A stretch of DNA of 64,000 nt, from the NCBI RefSeq assembly GCF_003003125.1, contig NZ_PVTZ01000001.1:372001-436000 (forward strand). Reading direction: 5' to 3'. A model generated the notes under the pieces. That model saw nothing but the letters and a program-made list of their open reading frames with translations. It did no database searches and was not told the DNA's origin. Positions 1-7,989 of this stretch are shown here, one piece after another; within the stretch, counting starts at the first letter, position 1; every line of letters starts with the position of its first letter. The position numbers were made by a program, and so were the translations under genes. Origin of the DNA: Laceyella sediminis (lineage in GTDB: Bacteria; Bacillota; Bacilli; Thermoactinomycetales; Thermoactinomycetaceae).

Positions 1-193
1 TTCTCCTCACCATAAAATAACCAGCCTTGTTTGAAAACTGCTTCTTCGCTGAACGGCGGCGCGGGCAATCATCATATTCGTTGTCGCTCTCGCTTCACTG
101 CCCGCTTTCCACCTCCGTTCATCATTCATCTATCCTGTATGAGCATTTTCCACATGGGAAATATCCATAAACCACAACAAACAGCTTATCCCA

Positions 194-628
194 TCAGGGC
201 CCAAACAGGTGCGCTTGTTGGGCGACATCCTCAATCGTATAGCTGTTTAACACAGATTGAAATTGCTCTTCCGCTTTTGCGAGAATCATGGAAATCATTT
301 TTTCCGTACCGGTTTTTGGAACCGACCAATAGGGGGTAGTTTGTCCCTTGCCAGGAGCACGGTACACGTCTCCCACAGTGATATCTGAAGCTTTCTTGGA
401 CAAAGTGTATCCACCGTACCGCCCGCTGACTGTCGTCACTAATTGGGCCTTGGACAACGACGCCAAGATTTTCCTGATGTATGTAGTATCCACACCCAAG
501 GCTTCCGCAATGACGTGGCTTTTCATAAGCGAATCTGATTTGGATAGCAGGACCAGCGCGCGAAGGGACACATGAAACCAGCTCGGGCCCAGATCACCAG
601 ATTGAATAAGTAACTGCAACTTATCCAC
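194..628 (-). CDS. Rrf2-family transcriptional regulator
   Basis: A 144-residue protein with the Rrf2 winged-helix fold: the helix-turn-helix lies around residues 38-60 (a VIAEALGVDTTYIRKIL segment) and the wing around 66-78 (VSGRYGGYTLSKKA). Rrf2 proteins such as IscR and NsrR bind Fe-S clusters through three cysteines in the C-terminal half. This protein has no cysteine at all, so it is more likely a cluster-free regulator of the YwnA/CymR type. It is transcribed away from the broken esterase to its right. A perfect inverted repeat over that gene's promoter (780-806) is the obvious candidate target. What signal it senses cannot be read from the sequence. Confidence 0.85.
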   Translation of the reverse strand: MDKLQLLIQSGDLGPSWFHVSLRALVLLSKSDSLMKSHVIAEALGVDTTYIRKILASLSKAQLVTTVSGRYGGYTLSKKASDITVGDVYRAPGKGQTTPYWSVPKTGTEKMISMILAKAEEQFQSVLNSYTIEDVAQQAHLFGP

Positions 629-749
629 CTCTATGTCAGTTGATGATCGTTTAGGGCGTGCCTAGCAGTTACGCCGAGTGGCAAAAGCAATACTTGCTTA
701 AATTAGACAAGCCCTAATTACATTCACTATATCACATTAGGAAAAAGTC

Positions 750-778
750 TTGACAACTTTCCCCCGATGATTGATAAT
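750..778 (+). promoter_or_regulatory. sigma-A promoter of the broken esterase gene
   Basis: A perfect -35 box TTGACA (750-755) and a GATAAT -10 box (773-778) are separated by exactly 17 bases. The expected transcription start falls near 785, inside the inverted repeat that follows. Confidence 0.75.
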
Positions 779-779
779 T

Positions 780-806
780 TAATTGTGACTGATTCGGTCA
801 CAATTA
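780..806 (+). promoter_or_regulatory. Inverted-repeat operator overlapping the start site
   Basis: Two perfect 10-base arms, TAATTGTGAC (780-789) and GTCACAATTA (797-806), are separated by 7 bases. The repeat begins two bases after the -10 box and covers the predicted transcription start, the usual position for a repressor site. The divergent Rrf2-family gene is the natural candidate for the binding protein; this is inference from position. Confidence 0.7.
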
Positions 807-835
807 AAAAATTAGGGCCATGGAGGATGATTCAT

Positions 836-1781
836 ATGGATTTCGAAAGCAGAGTCTTGCCCGAACTAAGACCCGTTTTAGCGCTTCTCCCGCAAATGAA
901 GTTGCCTGAGGACCTCCAAAAGATCGTAACGCCCCTATTCCCGAATATGAAAAGTCCCCTCATGTCATTACGACTACACGCATGATCGCCGGGCCGGCTG
1001 GCGAGATAATGGTGAAGGTTTACGAACCAGCAAACCGGCCAGACACCCCCTTGCCTGGGTTATTGTACATTCACGGTGGTGGTTATGTTCTCGGTCATCC
1101 GGATCGAGATGATATCAACTGCGAAATTACGGTTTTGGAAGTCAATTGTGTCGTTGTGTCCGTCGATTATCGTCTCGCTCCGGAACATCCTTATCCTGCG
1201 GCGATTGAGGATTGTTATGCCGCTTTGAATGGATGGCAGACTCTGCAACGGAATTGAACATAGATAAGAAACGCATTGCCGTTGGCGGAGGGAGCGCAGG
1301 AGGAGGATTGACTGCCGCTGTTACACTGATGGCCCGTGATAAAGGGGGCCCTGCGATTTGTTTCCAAATGCCGTTATATCCCTTGATTGACAACCGCAAC
1401 ACCTCTCCTTCCAGCCGGGAAATCACATCACCCAAAGCTGTCTGGAACCGTGACCACAACATCGCCGCCTGGAAAATGTATTTGGGCGAACATGCTTCTG
1501 GCGAAGTTTCTCCTTATGCCGCACCGATCCATGCCGATAATTTCGAAGGACTCCCACCAACTTATACCTGTGTAGGACAATTAGACCCCTTCCGTGATGA
1601 TACCATCAAATATGTTTCCCGACTCGTTGAAGCAGGTGTCGATGTAGAATTCCATTTATATCCAGGTTGTTCCCACGGCTTTGAAGTATTTGCACCGGAA
1701 GCAGAGGTTAGCAAACGAGCCGGAATGGAATATATGAACGCGTTAAAAAGAGCATTGCATCCCGCTCCAGCTTCCGAATGA
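836..1781 (+). pseudogene. alpha/beta-hydrolase (HSL-type esterase), two frameshifts
   Basis: Read across three frames, this encodes a hormone-sensitive-lipase-type carboxylesterase of about 315 residues. The oxyanion motif HGGGY, the nucleophile motif GGGSAGG, the acid region GQLDPFRDD and the catalytic histidine in CSHGF are all present. The start is the ATG at 836, 8 bases after a GGAGGA site. The frame is lost in the C run at 956-959, where one added C would restore it, and again near 1228-1230, where one added base joins YAAL to WMADS. Two independent one-base losses make a pseudogene likely; sequencing error is possible, at least at the homopolymer. Promoter and operator remain intact upstream. 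Confidence 0.85.
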
Positions 1782-1808
1782 TAGGAACAGCAAAACAGAT
1801 GAATACGA

Positions 1809-1838
1809 ACAGGCTACCTCTCATATGGGGTAGCCTGT
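1809..1838 (+). terminator. Intrinsic terminator after the esterase
   Basis: A perfect 10-bp stem (ACAGGCTACC / GGTAGCCTGT) with a 10-base loop is followed by CTTTGT, a short T-tract. Confidence 0.7.
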
Positions 1839-1909
1839 CTTTGTGCAAGCAAAATCTTGGATCTATCGTTTTACCATTTGGGCTTCTCCACCGCCCAGTA
1901 TATTTATCA

Positions 1910-2053
1910 CTAGCCGGCTTCTTTTTTCAGGTTTGATTGCAAAATGGAAACCACCAAGCTTCTTACGTCACTCCAGCGTTGATCATTCTCTTCGTCTGAA
2001 ATGTTGGGCGGAATTATCACGATCTTGGTCTTGCCAATCTGCTTCTCGATCAT
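1910..2053 (-). CDS. Small hypothetical protein, 47 aa
   Basis: A 47-codon frame begins with an ATG (read leftwards from 2053) preceded at 9 bases by a strong GGGGGAG ribosome binding site. The peptide has an Ile/Val-rich N-terminal segment (KTKIVIIPPNISDEE) and ends in a predicted helix with Leu/Val spacing (VRSLVVSILQSNLKK). I do not recognise it. The composition and binding site look like a real gene rather than chance. An overlapping ATG seven bases upstream opens another frame of only 25 codons. Confidence 0.5.
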   Translation of the reverse strand: MIEKQIGKTKIVIIPPNISDEENDQRWSDVRSLVVSILQSNLKKEAG

Positions 2054-2108
2054 CGCGCATCACTCCCCCACAATCACATTAATGCTTGGCAAAAGCGCTT
2101 AGTTCAAT

Positions 2109-2507
2109 TTATTTCTCTGCAACTTGTCCCATGCCATCAAGCAAATGGTCACATAGCGTATATGATGTCATACATTCATTGAAATGATCCATTAAAGGTT
2201 TCCTTAATTTCGAAATATCCTTCCATTTATTCTCGGTAGTCCCGCCACCAATAATGAGATCTTCCTCATGAAGTGAAGTCAAATAATTAATGTATTTCTT
2301 ATAAGACACAGATAGTTCGGTAAGTAATTTTCTCTTTTCCTTGTAAATCTCCGTCTTTCTCTGCTCCACTCCAGCCATTTTTCCCCCAATCCATGCTCCA
2401 AACAAAGCCGATACCGCACCAACCACTCCAACCAAGACTGTAATGTATGCTTCTGTTATCGAGATCGTTTGCATCTCTTCACTCTCTTTCAATAATTGTC
2501 CATTCAT
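2109..2507 (-). CDS. Hypothetical protein with one membrane segment
   Basis: A 132-residue protein with one hydrophobic segment at about residues 18-45 (AYITVLVGVVGAVSALFGAW), followed by a Lys/Glu-rich, probably helical cytoplasmic part. No known domain is recognised. Codon use is AT-rich compared with the core genes further right, like its neighbours up to about 4.4 kb, which fits acquired DNA. An alternative start lies 11 codons downstream at MQTISITEAY. The gene lies about 60 bases downstream of a second membrane-protein gene on the same strand. Confidence 0.6.
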   Translation of the reverse strand: MNGQLLKESEEMQTISITEAYITVLVGVVGAVSALFGAWIGGKMAGVEQRKTEIYKEKRKLLTELSVSYKKYINYLTSLHEEDLIIGGGTTENKWKDISKLRKPLMDHFNECMTSYTLCDHLLDGMGQVAEK

Positions 2508-2535
2508 ATATACCTAATTTGATCCAAATCAAAAG

Positions 2536-2556
2536 GCCAACCAGTGGCTGGCTGGC
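2536..2556 (-). terminator. Probable intrinsic terminator
   Basis: GCCAGCCAG and CTGGTTGGC (minus strand) form a 9-bp stem with a 3-base loop and one G-T pair, followed by CTTTTG. It lies just after the stop of the 2566-3054 gene. Confidence 0.5.
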
Positions 2557-2565
2557 GTTTCGCTT

Positions 2566-3054
2566 TTATTTGTCATAATTAGTGAGGCGTTTGTTCTTTA
2601 GCGACAGGAATAATAATATTAATCCTATTATAAATAGAATGATCATTAGCCAAACAAAGCTAAAGTAATAAAAGCTATGGGATCGAAGGTATTGTGCAAT
2701 CATTTTTGAATGAGTCCAACCATATAGTCCAACTCCTAGTGATTCGAATAAGAAATATTGGCCATATAGATAAATGGAACAAGATAAGGTAGCAAAACCA
2801 GTAAGGGTATATTTGTAAATTGGTTTACTTTTTCTAAAGATCATAATCAGTCCTGTAATAAAAAAGACGAGGATAAAACACCACAGTAATAACCAAAACT
2901 CTCTGGGTGGACTTGTATGAAGCATAAAATACATTGTCCCGCCGTCATTCTCTTTTGAAGGCGTGAAAAACATGATCGCAGTTGCAAAGAAATGGATTCC
3001 GATTAGGTAAATACTCAATGCAAACCAACCGAAGCCTAAATGACGAGAACTCAT
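2566..3054 (-). CDS. Four-TM hypothetical membrane protein
   Basis: A 162-residue protein starting at the ATG at 3054, which follows a GGAAGGGGA site at a sensible distance; an upstream ATG seven codons earlier has no comparable site. Hydrophobic segments lie near residues 9-30, 55-75, 85-107 and 133-158, giving a compact four-helix integral membrane protein with a basic tail (SLKNKRLTNYDK). No family is recognised. It is AT-rich and sits beside a divergently transcribed secreted protease gene, so a linked role such as protection or export is possible but unsupported. Confidence 0.65.
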   Translation of the reverse strand: MSSRHLGFGWFALSIYLIGIHFFATAIMFFTPSKENDGGTMYFMLHTSPPREFWLLLWCFILVFFITGLIMIFRKSKPIYKYTLTGFATLSCSIYLYGQYFLFESLGVGLYGWTHSKMIAQYLRSHSFYYFSFVWLMIILFIIGLILLFLSLKNKRLTNYDK

Positions 3055-3223
3055 AAAAAGTATCCCCTTCCACAAATTTTCTTTAGCGAATCATATGATA
3101 AATTAGATAGATAATTAATTATTGAAAAATAACATAAATTCATTTATTTTTAATATAGTAATAAAATAATAAAACTCGCTTAATTTTATTTTACCTTTTC
3201 TAAAAAGTAAAGGGGAGAACCTG

Positions 3224-4399
3224 ATGAAGAAATGGTTTATTTGTGTTCAAATCATTCTACTCTTCAGTTTATTTTCTAATGTAGGTTTTGCTACGGAAAG
3301 TGATTCTGTCGTTAGTGCGAATGAGGCAGAAAACATTGCACAGGTTTATGCTTCTAATAAGTCGTTTGAATGGGAAAATGCAACATATAAAGTACTAACC
3401 AAGTTGTATGATTACGATGACTCTTTGCTGGGTTATTATGTGAGTGTTTATGAAGGGGATAAAGAGGTTGGCTATGTTGTTGTAAGTGCGCGAGAAGATC
3501 TTGCTCCCGTTTTAGAAGCGGGCAATCATGGATCCCAAACATACCGTTTGCTTCCTGAGATAAATAAAAGGAATAAAATTTATTATCTTGGAGCAATGCA
3601 ATATAACTATGCTAAAAACAAAAATGAGTTGGAACAAAGAGTAAATGATAAAAAAGCTCGTTTACTTATACAACTTGAAAAGGAAGGAAAAAAAGGAACA
3701 GATCAATATAACAAGCTAAAGGACAAGAAAATTACACCTGTAAAAAAGGATATAAACAGCTTTAAAGCAGCTTGGAAACAATATAAGAGTAAAGTCTCTT
3801 CTTCTCGTTCTACTTTTTCAGCCGAAGCTACTTATAAAGAACTCGATGTCCCTTTAATTGGACAGAAGCTTTCTTCTAATCCTAATAATGCTTGTGGTCC
3901 GACAACAGGTGCAATGATTGCAAACTATTATAAAAATAGAGGATATAACATTTACGGAACGGCCAACTACGGTAATTCTCATCAAAAGTTTATTGATCAT
4001 TTGAAAGTAGATATGGGTACGGATGCTTTAGGGACTTCTACAACTGAATATAATAACGGCATGATTGATCATTTTGGGCATACAAATCAATGGCCTTACT
4101 ATGACGGATTTCCAGCAGAAGGGAATTTTACTTGGTATAAAGAACGAATTGATCATAATGAACCCGTAGCATTCTATATTGATTTGGTAGATGATGGTGG
4201 GTATAGCTGGACCTATCATTGGGTAGCGGGAAAAGGATATGATGTGTCTAGTTACTCTGAATTTGTGTTTAATAATCCTGGGAATGTTATCGATACAAAT
4301 GGCGATGGGACGACTGATGCTCCTGATGAAGTTTGGCTCTTATGGACCAACAATGATCAAGATATGTATATGGTATGGCATGGATTTAGTTATTATTGA
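3224..4399 (+). CDS. Secreted C39-like cysteine peptidase
   Basis: A 391-residue protein with a Sec signal peptide (residues 1-23, hydrophobic core ICVQIILLFSLFS, then GFATES). Next comes a small alpha/beta region at about 30-105 that resembles inhibitory propeptides of secreted cysteine proteases, then a Lys-rich helical linker (125-190). From about 205 to the end it has a papain-like C39_2-type domain: the probable nucleophile Cys is in NNACGPTTGAM, the probable His in WTYHWVAGKGYD, and an Asn follows in FNNPGN. A DTNGDGTTDAPDE loop near the C-terminus looks like a calcium-binding dockerin-type loop. The start has a good AAAGGGGAG site. It is AT-rich, in the accessory region. The substrate is unknown. 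Confidence 0.75.
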   Translation: MKKWFICVQIILLFSLFSNVGFATESDSVVSANEAENIAQVYASNKSFEWENATYKVLTKLYDYDDSLLGYYVSVYEGDKEVGYVVVSAREDLAPVLEAGNHGSQTYRLLPEINKRNKIYYLGAMQYNYAKNKNELEQRVNDKKARLLIQLEKEGKKGTDQYNKLKDKKITPVKKDINSFKAAWKQYKSKVSSSRSTFSAEATYKELDVPLIGQKLSSNPNNACGPTTGAMIANYYKNRGYNIYGTANYGNSHQKFIDHLKVDMGTDALGTSTTEYNNGMIDHFGHTNQWPYYDGFPAEGNFTWYKERIDHNEPVAFYIDLVDDGGYSWTYHWVAGKGYDVSSYSEFVFNNPGNVIDTNGDGTTDAPDEVWLLWTNNDQDMYMVWHGFSYY

Positions 4400-4406
4400 T
4401 TTAAGG

Positions 4407-4438
4407 AAAGAGCTCAGGTATATTCTTGGGCTCTTTTT
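4407..4438 (+). terminator. Intrinsic terminator after the C39-like protease
   Basis: AAAGAGC and GCTCTTT arms, with a 16-base intervening segment that contains further weak pairing, are followed by TTTT. Confidence 0.75.
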
Positions 4439-4469
4439 ATATTCAGCATACTTTTTGCCCAAAATAAAG

Positions 4470-4491
4470 CCTACCTGGTGAGGTAGGTTTT
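4470..4491 (+). terminator. Second short hairpin, possible terminator
   Basis: CCTACCT and AGGTAGG form a 7-bp stem with a GGTG loop and a TTTT tail. It could back up the terminator 30 bases upstream. The T-tract is weak. Confidence 0.4.
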
Positions 4492-4742
4492 GATGATCTC
4501 TTTCAACACGTTTTCCCTTTGTTTCCGCCTATTCCCCAAGCTGATCACTTGGTGATATTTCCTTTTCCCAACAACTTGATTTTCCCCTTGTCGTTCCACT
4601 CGGGACAGGTTGAATAATGTAACTTCCCTTGAACAGCTTTGGGTACGTCTTAGCGATAAAGTGTCCAATCGCAGAATAGAATTGGCATAGAAAGATCTGG
4701 ATAGATGGGAAATTCACCAGAGAAAGGCAAGGAGTGAAGCGG

Positions 4743-6296
4743 ATGGAGCGGGTGTGCATCTATCTGAGGAAGTCCCGTGCCGACCAAGAAGCAGAGGAGC
4801 GCGGAGAAGGGGAAACACTGGCCAAACACCGGAAAGTGCTATTCGATGTGGCTCGAGAAAGAAATCTCCATGTGGTCAAAGTCAGGGAGGAAATCGCTTC
4901 AGGAGAAAGCATACAACACCGCCCCGAGATGGTGGCTCTTTTGCAAGAAGTAGAATCCGGTCACTACGATGCCGTCTTGGTCATGGACATTGACCGCTTG
5001 GGGCGGGGCAATATGCAAGATCAAGGTATCATATTGGAAACTTTTAAACAGGCAAAAACGGCCATTATCACCCCAAGAAAAACATACAACTTAGATGATG
5101 AATTTGATGAAGAGTATTCGGAGTTTGAGGCGTTCATGGCCCGAAAAGAGTTCAAAATCATCAAGCGGCGCCTGCACCAAGGGCGCATACGTTCCGTCAA
5201 GGATGGCAATTACATCGGGTCTCGCGCGCCCTATGGTTACAATAAAACAAAAGTAGGCAAAGACCATACATTAACGATTAATGAGGAACAGGCGACTATT
5301 GTGAGGATGATCTTTGACTGGTATATCCACGACGGGTTGGGCTCACTCAAGATCGCCAAAAAATTGAACGACATGGGTGTGCCCTCGGCAAATGGAAAGG
5401 ATTGGACGAATAATGTCATCCTGCAAATCTTGCGAAATCCAGTCTATATCGGCAAAATCCGCTGGAGGCACATTGAACGAAAAAAATCCAAAGAACCAGG
5501 CAAAAACGTGACCGCAACACGGAGAAATGAAGAGGAAGCCATCATTGTTGACGGCAAACACCCCCCGCTCATCCCTGAAGACGTTTTTTTTAGAGCCGAG
5601 GCCATCCGCAAAAACAAAATTCATCCCCATTGGAAACTCGGCACAGCCTTGAAAAACCCTTTGGCCGGACTTATCATCTGCGGTAAGTGCGAGTCGGCCA
5701 TGGTGATGAAATACGGGAGAACCAAAAATCGGCACCAATATCTAACCTGCGATCGCAATGGAGCTGGTTGTACGAATAAAAGCAGTCGCCTGGACTTGGT
5801 AGAAGAACATATATTGAATCAGCTTCGCCAATGGCTAACCCATTGCAAAATGACTATCAAACCTTCGGAGATCGCGGACGCGGAAAAGGGAAAAAAAGTG
5901 GAAACTTACTTGTTGCTCAAAAAAAACCTGCGCCAAGAAATCGCTCACTTGCAAACACAGCAAGAAAAACTCCATGACTTATTGGAAAGAGGCATTTATG
6001 ACGAAACCACGTTTCTGAAACGGTCACAAAGCATTACCAACCGCCTGCAAGCAGCAGAGGCCGCGCTAAAACGGGTCGAAGCGAACATAAGGCAGGAGCA
6101 AAGTGCATCGGCATGCCTCCAATCTAAGGTCAGCGAAATCGAACACGTACTGGATGTCTACCCCGCCGCGGAAACTTACCAACAAAATCAATTGCTCAAG
6201 CTGATTCTAGACAAATGCGTTTATCTCAAAGAGAAACATCAGAAGAATGATGAATTCGAGCTACAGTTGTATCCGCGCCTAAATTCACTGCAATGA
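4743..6296 (+). CDS. Large serine recombinase (integrase)
   Basis: A 517-residue protein. The N-terminal resolvase domain (about 1-150) carries the catalytic serine S11 in IYLRKSRAD, and arginines in QHRPEM and DRLGRG. A recombinase domain follows (about 165-280, with SRAPYGYNK and ILRNPVYIGKIRW), then a zinc ribbon (ICGKCESAM ... LTCDRNGAGCTNK). A long coiled coil lies at about 385-465, then a C-terminal tail. This is the full architecture of phage and ICE integrases and of sporulation recombinases. ATG 4743 is chosen because it sits 8 bases after GGAG; GTG 4734 has no room for a ribosome binding site. No other phage or conjugation genes are nearby, so the element is small or mostly lost. 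Confidence 0.92.
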   Translation: MERVCIYLRKSRADQEAEERGEGETLAKHRKVLFDVARERNLHVVKVREEIASGESIQHRPEMVALLQEVESGHYDAVLVMDIDRLGRGNMQDQGIILETFKQAKTAIITPRKTYNLDDEFDEEYSEFEAFMARKEFKIIKRRLHQGRIRSVKDGNYIGSRAPYGYNKTKVGKDHTLTINEEQATIVRMIFDWYIHDGLGSLKIAKKLNDMGVPSANGKDWTNNVILQILRNPVYIGKIRWRHIERKKSKEPGKNVTATRRNEEEAIIVDGKHPPLIPEDVFFRAEAIRKNKIHPHWKLGTALKNPLAGLIICGKCESAMVMKYGRTKNRHQYLTCDRNGAGCTNKSSRLDLVEEHILNQLRQWLTHCKMTIKPSEIADAEKGKKVETYLLLKKNLRQEIAHLQTQQEKLHDLLERGIYDETTFLKRSQSITNRLQAAEAALKRVEANIRQEQSASACLQSKVSEIEHVLDVYPAAETYQQNQLLKLILDKCVYLKEKHQKNDEFELQLYPRLNSLQ

Positions 6297-6374
6297 TATC
6301 CATCCTATCATCCCCAACCTGTACAATAACATCCTTACCTTAGCAACCTTCTCATTGTTGATCCAATGATAAAA

Positions 6375-6404
6375 AAGGGATTCTTTTAATTATAAGAATC
6401 CCTT
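6375..6404. terminator. Bidirectional terminator
   Basis: Perfect 11-bp stem AAGGGATTCTT / AAGAATCCCTT with an 8-base AT loop. T-rich flanks on both strands serve the recombinase on the left and the TPR-like gene on the right. Confidence 0.85.
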
Positions 6405-6427
6405 CATTTAACTCTTTATCGATTGTA

Positions 6428-6871
6428 TCAGTCCCTACGGATCAACCTTAAATGTTTTTTAGCCGTTTGATTATCAGGCTCCATCTCTAAAATAGATTTA
6501 GCTATTTTCTCAGCCTCTTCATCACTCAGCAACTTATCGGGTATAGCATGATAAAACAATAGATGTTCTTTAAAAGAGGCATCTTCTGGAGAAAGTTCTA
6601 CAGCTCTTTTTGCATGATAAAATCCAACATTGTAAGCTCCATCAATAGAGCAAAGAGGTAAACTCATGAGATGCGAAGCGATGCAATGGAAGGTTGCTTC
6701 CTCATGCTTAACGATTAAACTACTCACAAATGCATAATATTCTATACTCTCCGTGTTATATGCTAGCTCAAGCGTCCAATCGAGAAGTTCTTCTCGATCT
6801 ACATCTTTTATTCATTCATATGCTTCACTATATTTTCCACAGCCAATCAAATGACGCAATTCATCCTTCAT
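6428..6871 (-). pseudogene. TPR-like protein gene with an in-frame TGA
   Basis: Read leftwards from the ATG at 6871 (preceded by AAGGAAG) the frame runs 148 codons, interrupted only by TGA at codon 20 (6812-6814). A TGG-to-TGA change is a plausible origin. The rest reads continuously as an alpha-helical, tetratricopeptide-like protein (AKRAVELSPEDASFKEHLLFYH; AEKIAKSILEMEPDNQTAKKHL), similar in style to small helical-repeat proteins found beside secreted toxins in Bacilli; that likeness is only an impression. Translation could restart at the GTG before SSLIVKHEE, giving 99 residues. With one stop and no other damage, this is either a recent pseudogene or a sequencing error. Confidence 0.65.
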
Positions 6872-7011
6872 TTATGTTTCTTCCTTTTTCGTTTCATACC
6901 ATATTTCAATATACAATATGCCCCTGTCTTTTCACCTAGAAAGAGGAACATCTGTTTGTTTAGCCGAATTAACATAAGAATTCTACATCAACCATAGAAA
7001 GGTGATACTCA

Positions 7012-7989
7012 TTGACATTTACACACGGTGATTCCGTCAATCAACCCTTCTTTGTGAAAGCAGTGCAAGTGCGTACTTATAAAAATTCTGAGCAACGAAA
7101 GTATGTAGAGCTAGTCATGTTTGCGCAATCTGGAGAAAGCTTTCCCGGGCGTATTTGGGATTGGCAGGAAAAAATAAAAACGTATGAGCGCGAGATTCAG
7201 CAAGGCGATGTTATTCACATCACAGGGGAAGCCAGCGAATATCAAAAACAAATACAAATCCGCGTTGATCACCTTGAATGGCGGGACGAAGACAAAGCCA
7301 CCTGGGTTGACCAATTATTACCGCGTCCCAAACAATCGGCCGACCGCCTCAAGCAACGTTTGCATGGCATGGTTAGCACCATGGAGCACCCCATTTTGCG
7401 AGCGCTCGCTGAAGCCGTTCTTTCTGATCGTGAGATCTCTGAGCGCTTATATTCCTACCCTGCCGCGAAAACGAATCATCATGCTACGCTTCACGGGCTA
7501 CTACATCACATTGTCTCCATGATGGAATGCGCCAATAAAGTGCAGCAGCAATATCCTTTCTTAAATCGGGACCTCCTCCTAGCCGGTGTCTTGTATCATG
7601 ATCTAGGAAAAATCGGCGAATTGACCCATCTCCGCGATGGTGGGGATTATACGCTGGAGGGAAAACTGCACGGCCATATCCATTTTTCCGCCACACTGCT
7701 GCAACGCTTCGGGCAACAGCAAGGTGTGGTAAAAACGGAAGCGTTCAAGTTGCTCCAGCACATGGTTTTGTCCCACCATGGAAAGTTGGAATGGGGATCA
7801 CCGGTGACGCCAAAAATTCCAGAAGCGGTGGTTCTGCATATGATTGACAAGCTGGATGCGATGATGTTCTGCATGTTTAGTGAAATGCAATCGCTCCAGC
7901 CTGGAGAATGGGTGAAACGGACGAAATCCCTTGAGAATGACATGTTAAAACATTCACTACTCAATGAAACAGAAGATTATTTCAGTTAA
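7012..7989 (+). CDS. yhaM: 3'-5' exoribonuclease YhaM
   Basis: A 325-residue protein with the YhaM/CBF1 layout: an N-terminal OB-fold (about 10-92, with GDVIHITGEASEYQKQIQIRV) that binds RNA, and a C-terminal HD phosphohydrolase domain (about 155-285) with metal-binding residues in HGLLHHI, the HD pair in LYHDLGKIGE, a second histidine in GHIHFS and HMVLSHHGKLEWGS. YhaM shortens single-stranded RNA and DNA 3' ends in a Mn2+ or Co2+ dependent way. Length matches the Bacillus protein. The start is a TTG at 7012, six bases after AAAGGTGA. It is followed directly by a catalase remnant in another frame. Confidence 0.93.
   Translation: MTFTHGDSVNQPFFVKAVQVRTYKNSEQRKYVELVMFAQSGESFPGRIWDWQEKIKTYEREIQQGDVIHITGEASEYQKQIQIRVDHLEWRDEDKATWVDQLLPRPKQSADRLKQRLHGMVSTMEHPILRALAEAVLSDREISERLYSYPAAKTNHHATLHGLLHHIVSMMECANKVQQQYPFLNRDLLLAGVLYHDLGKIGELTHLRDGGDYTLEGKLHGHIHFSATLLQRFGQQQGVVKTEAFKLLQHMVLSHHGKLEWGSPVTPKIPEAVVLHMIDKLDAMMFCMFSEMQSLQPGEWVKRTKSLENDMLKHSLLNETEDYFS

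Noticed and set aside
1-193. Plus-strand open frame starting at 31
   Set aside because: Chance-like translation, no ribosome binding site; nothing else seen in this end of the window.
650-690. GGGCGTGCCTAGCAG, similar to the start of the dispersed repeat family
   Set aside because: Only about ten bases agree, which is not enough to call a copy.
4471-4668. A 65-codon minus-strand frame ending in a Lys/Arg-rich helix, between the protease and the recombinase
   Set aside because: No ribosome binding site at its start and it overlaps the short hairpin at 4470; it could be a gene fragment but I cannot support it.
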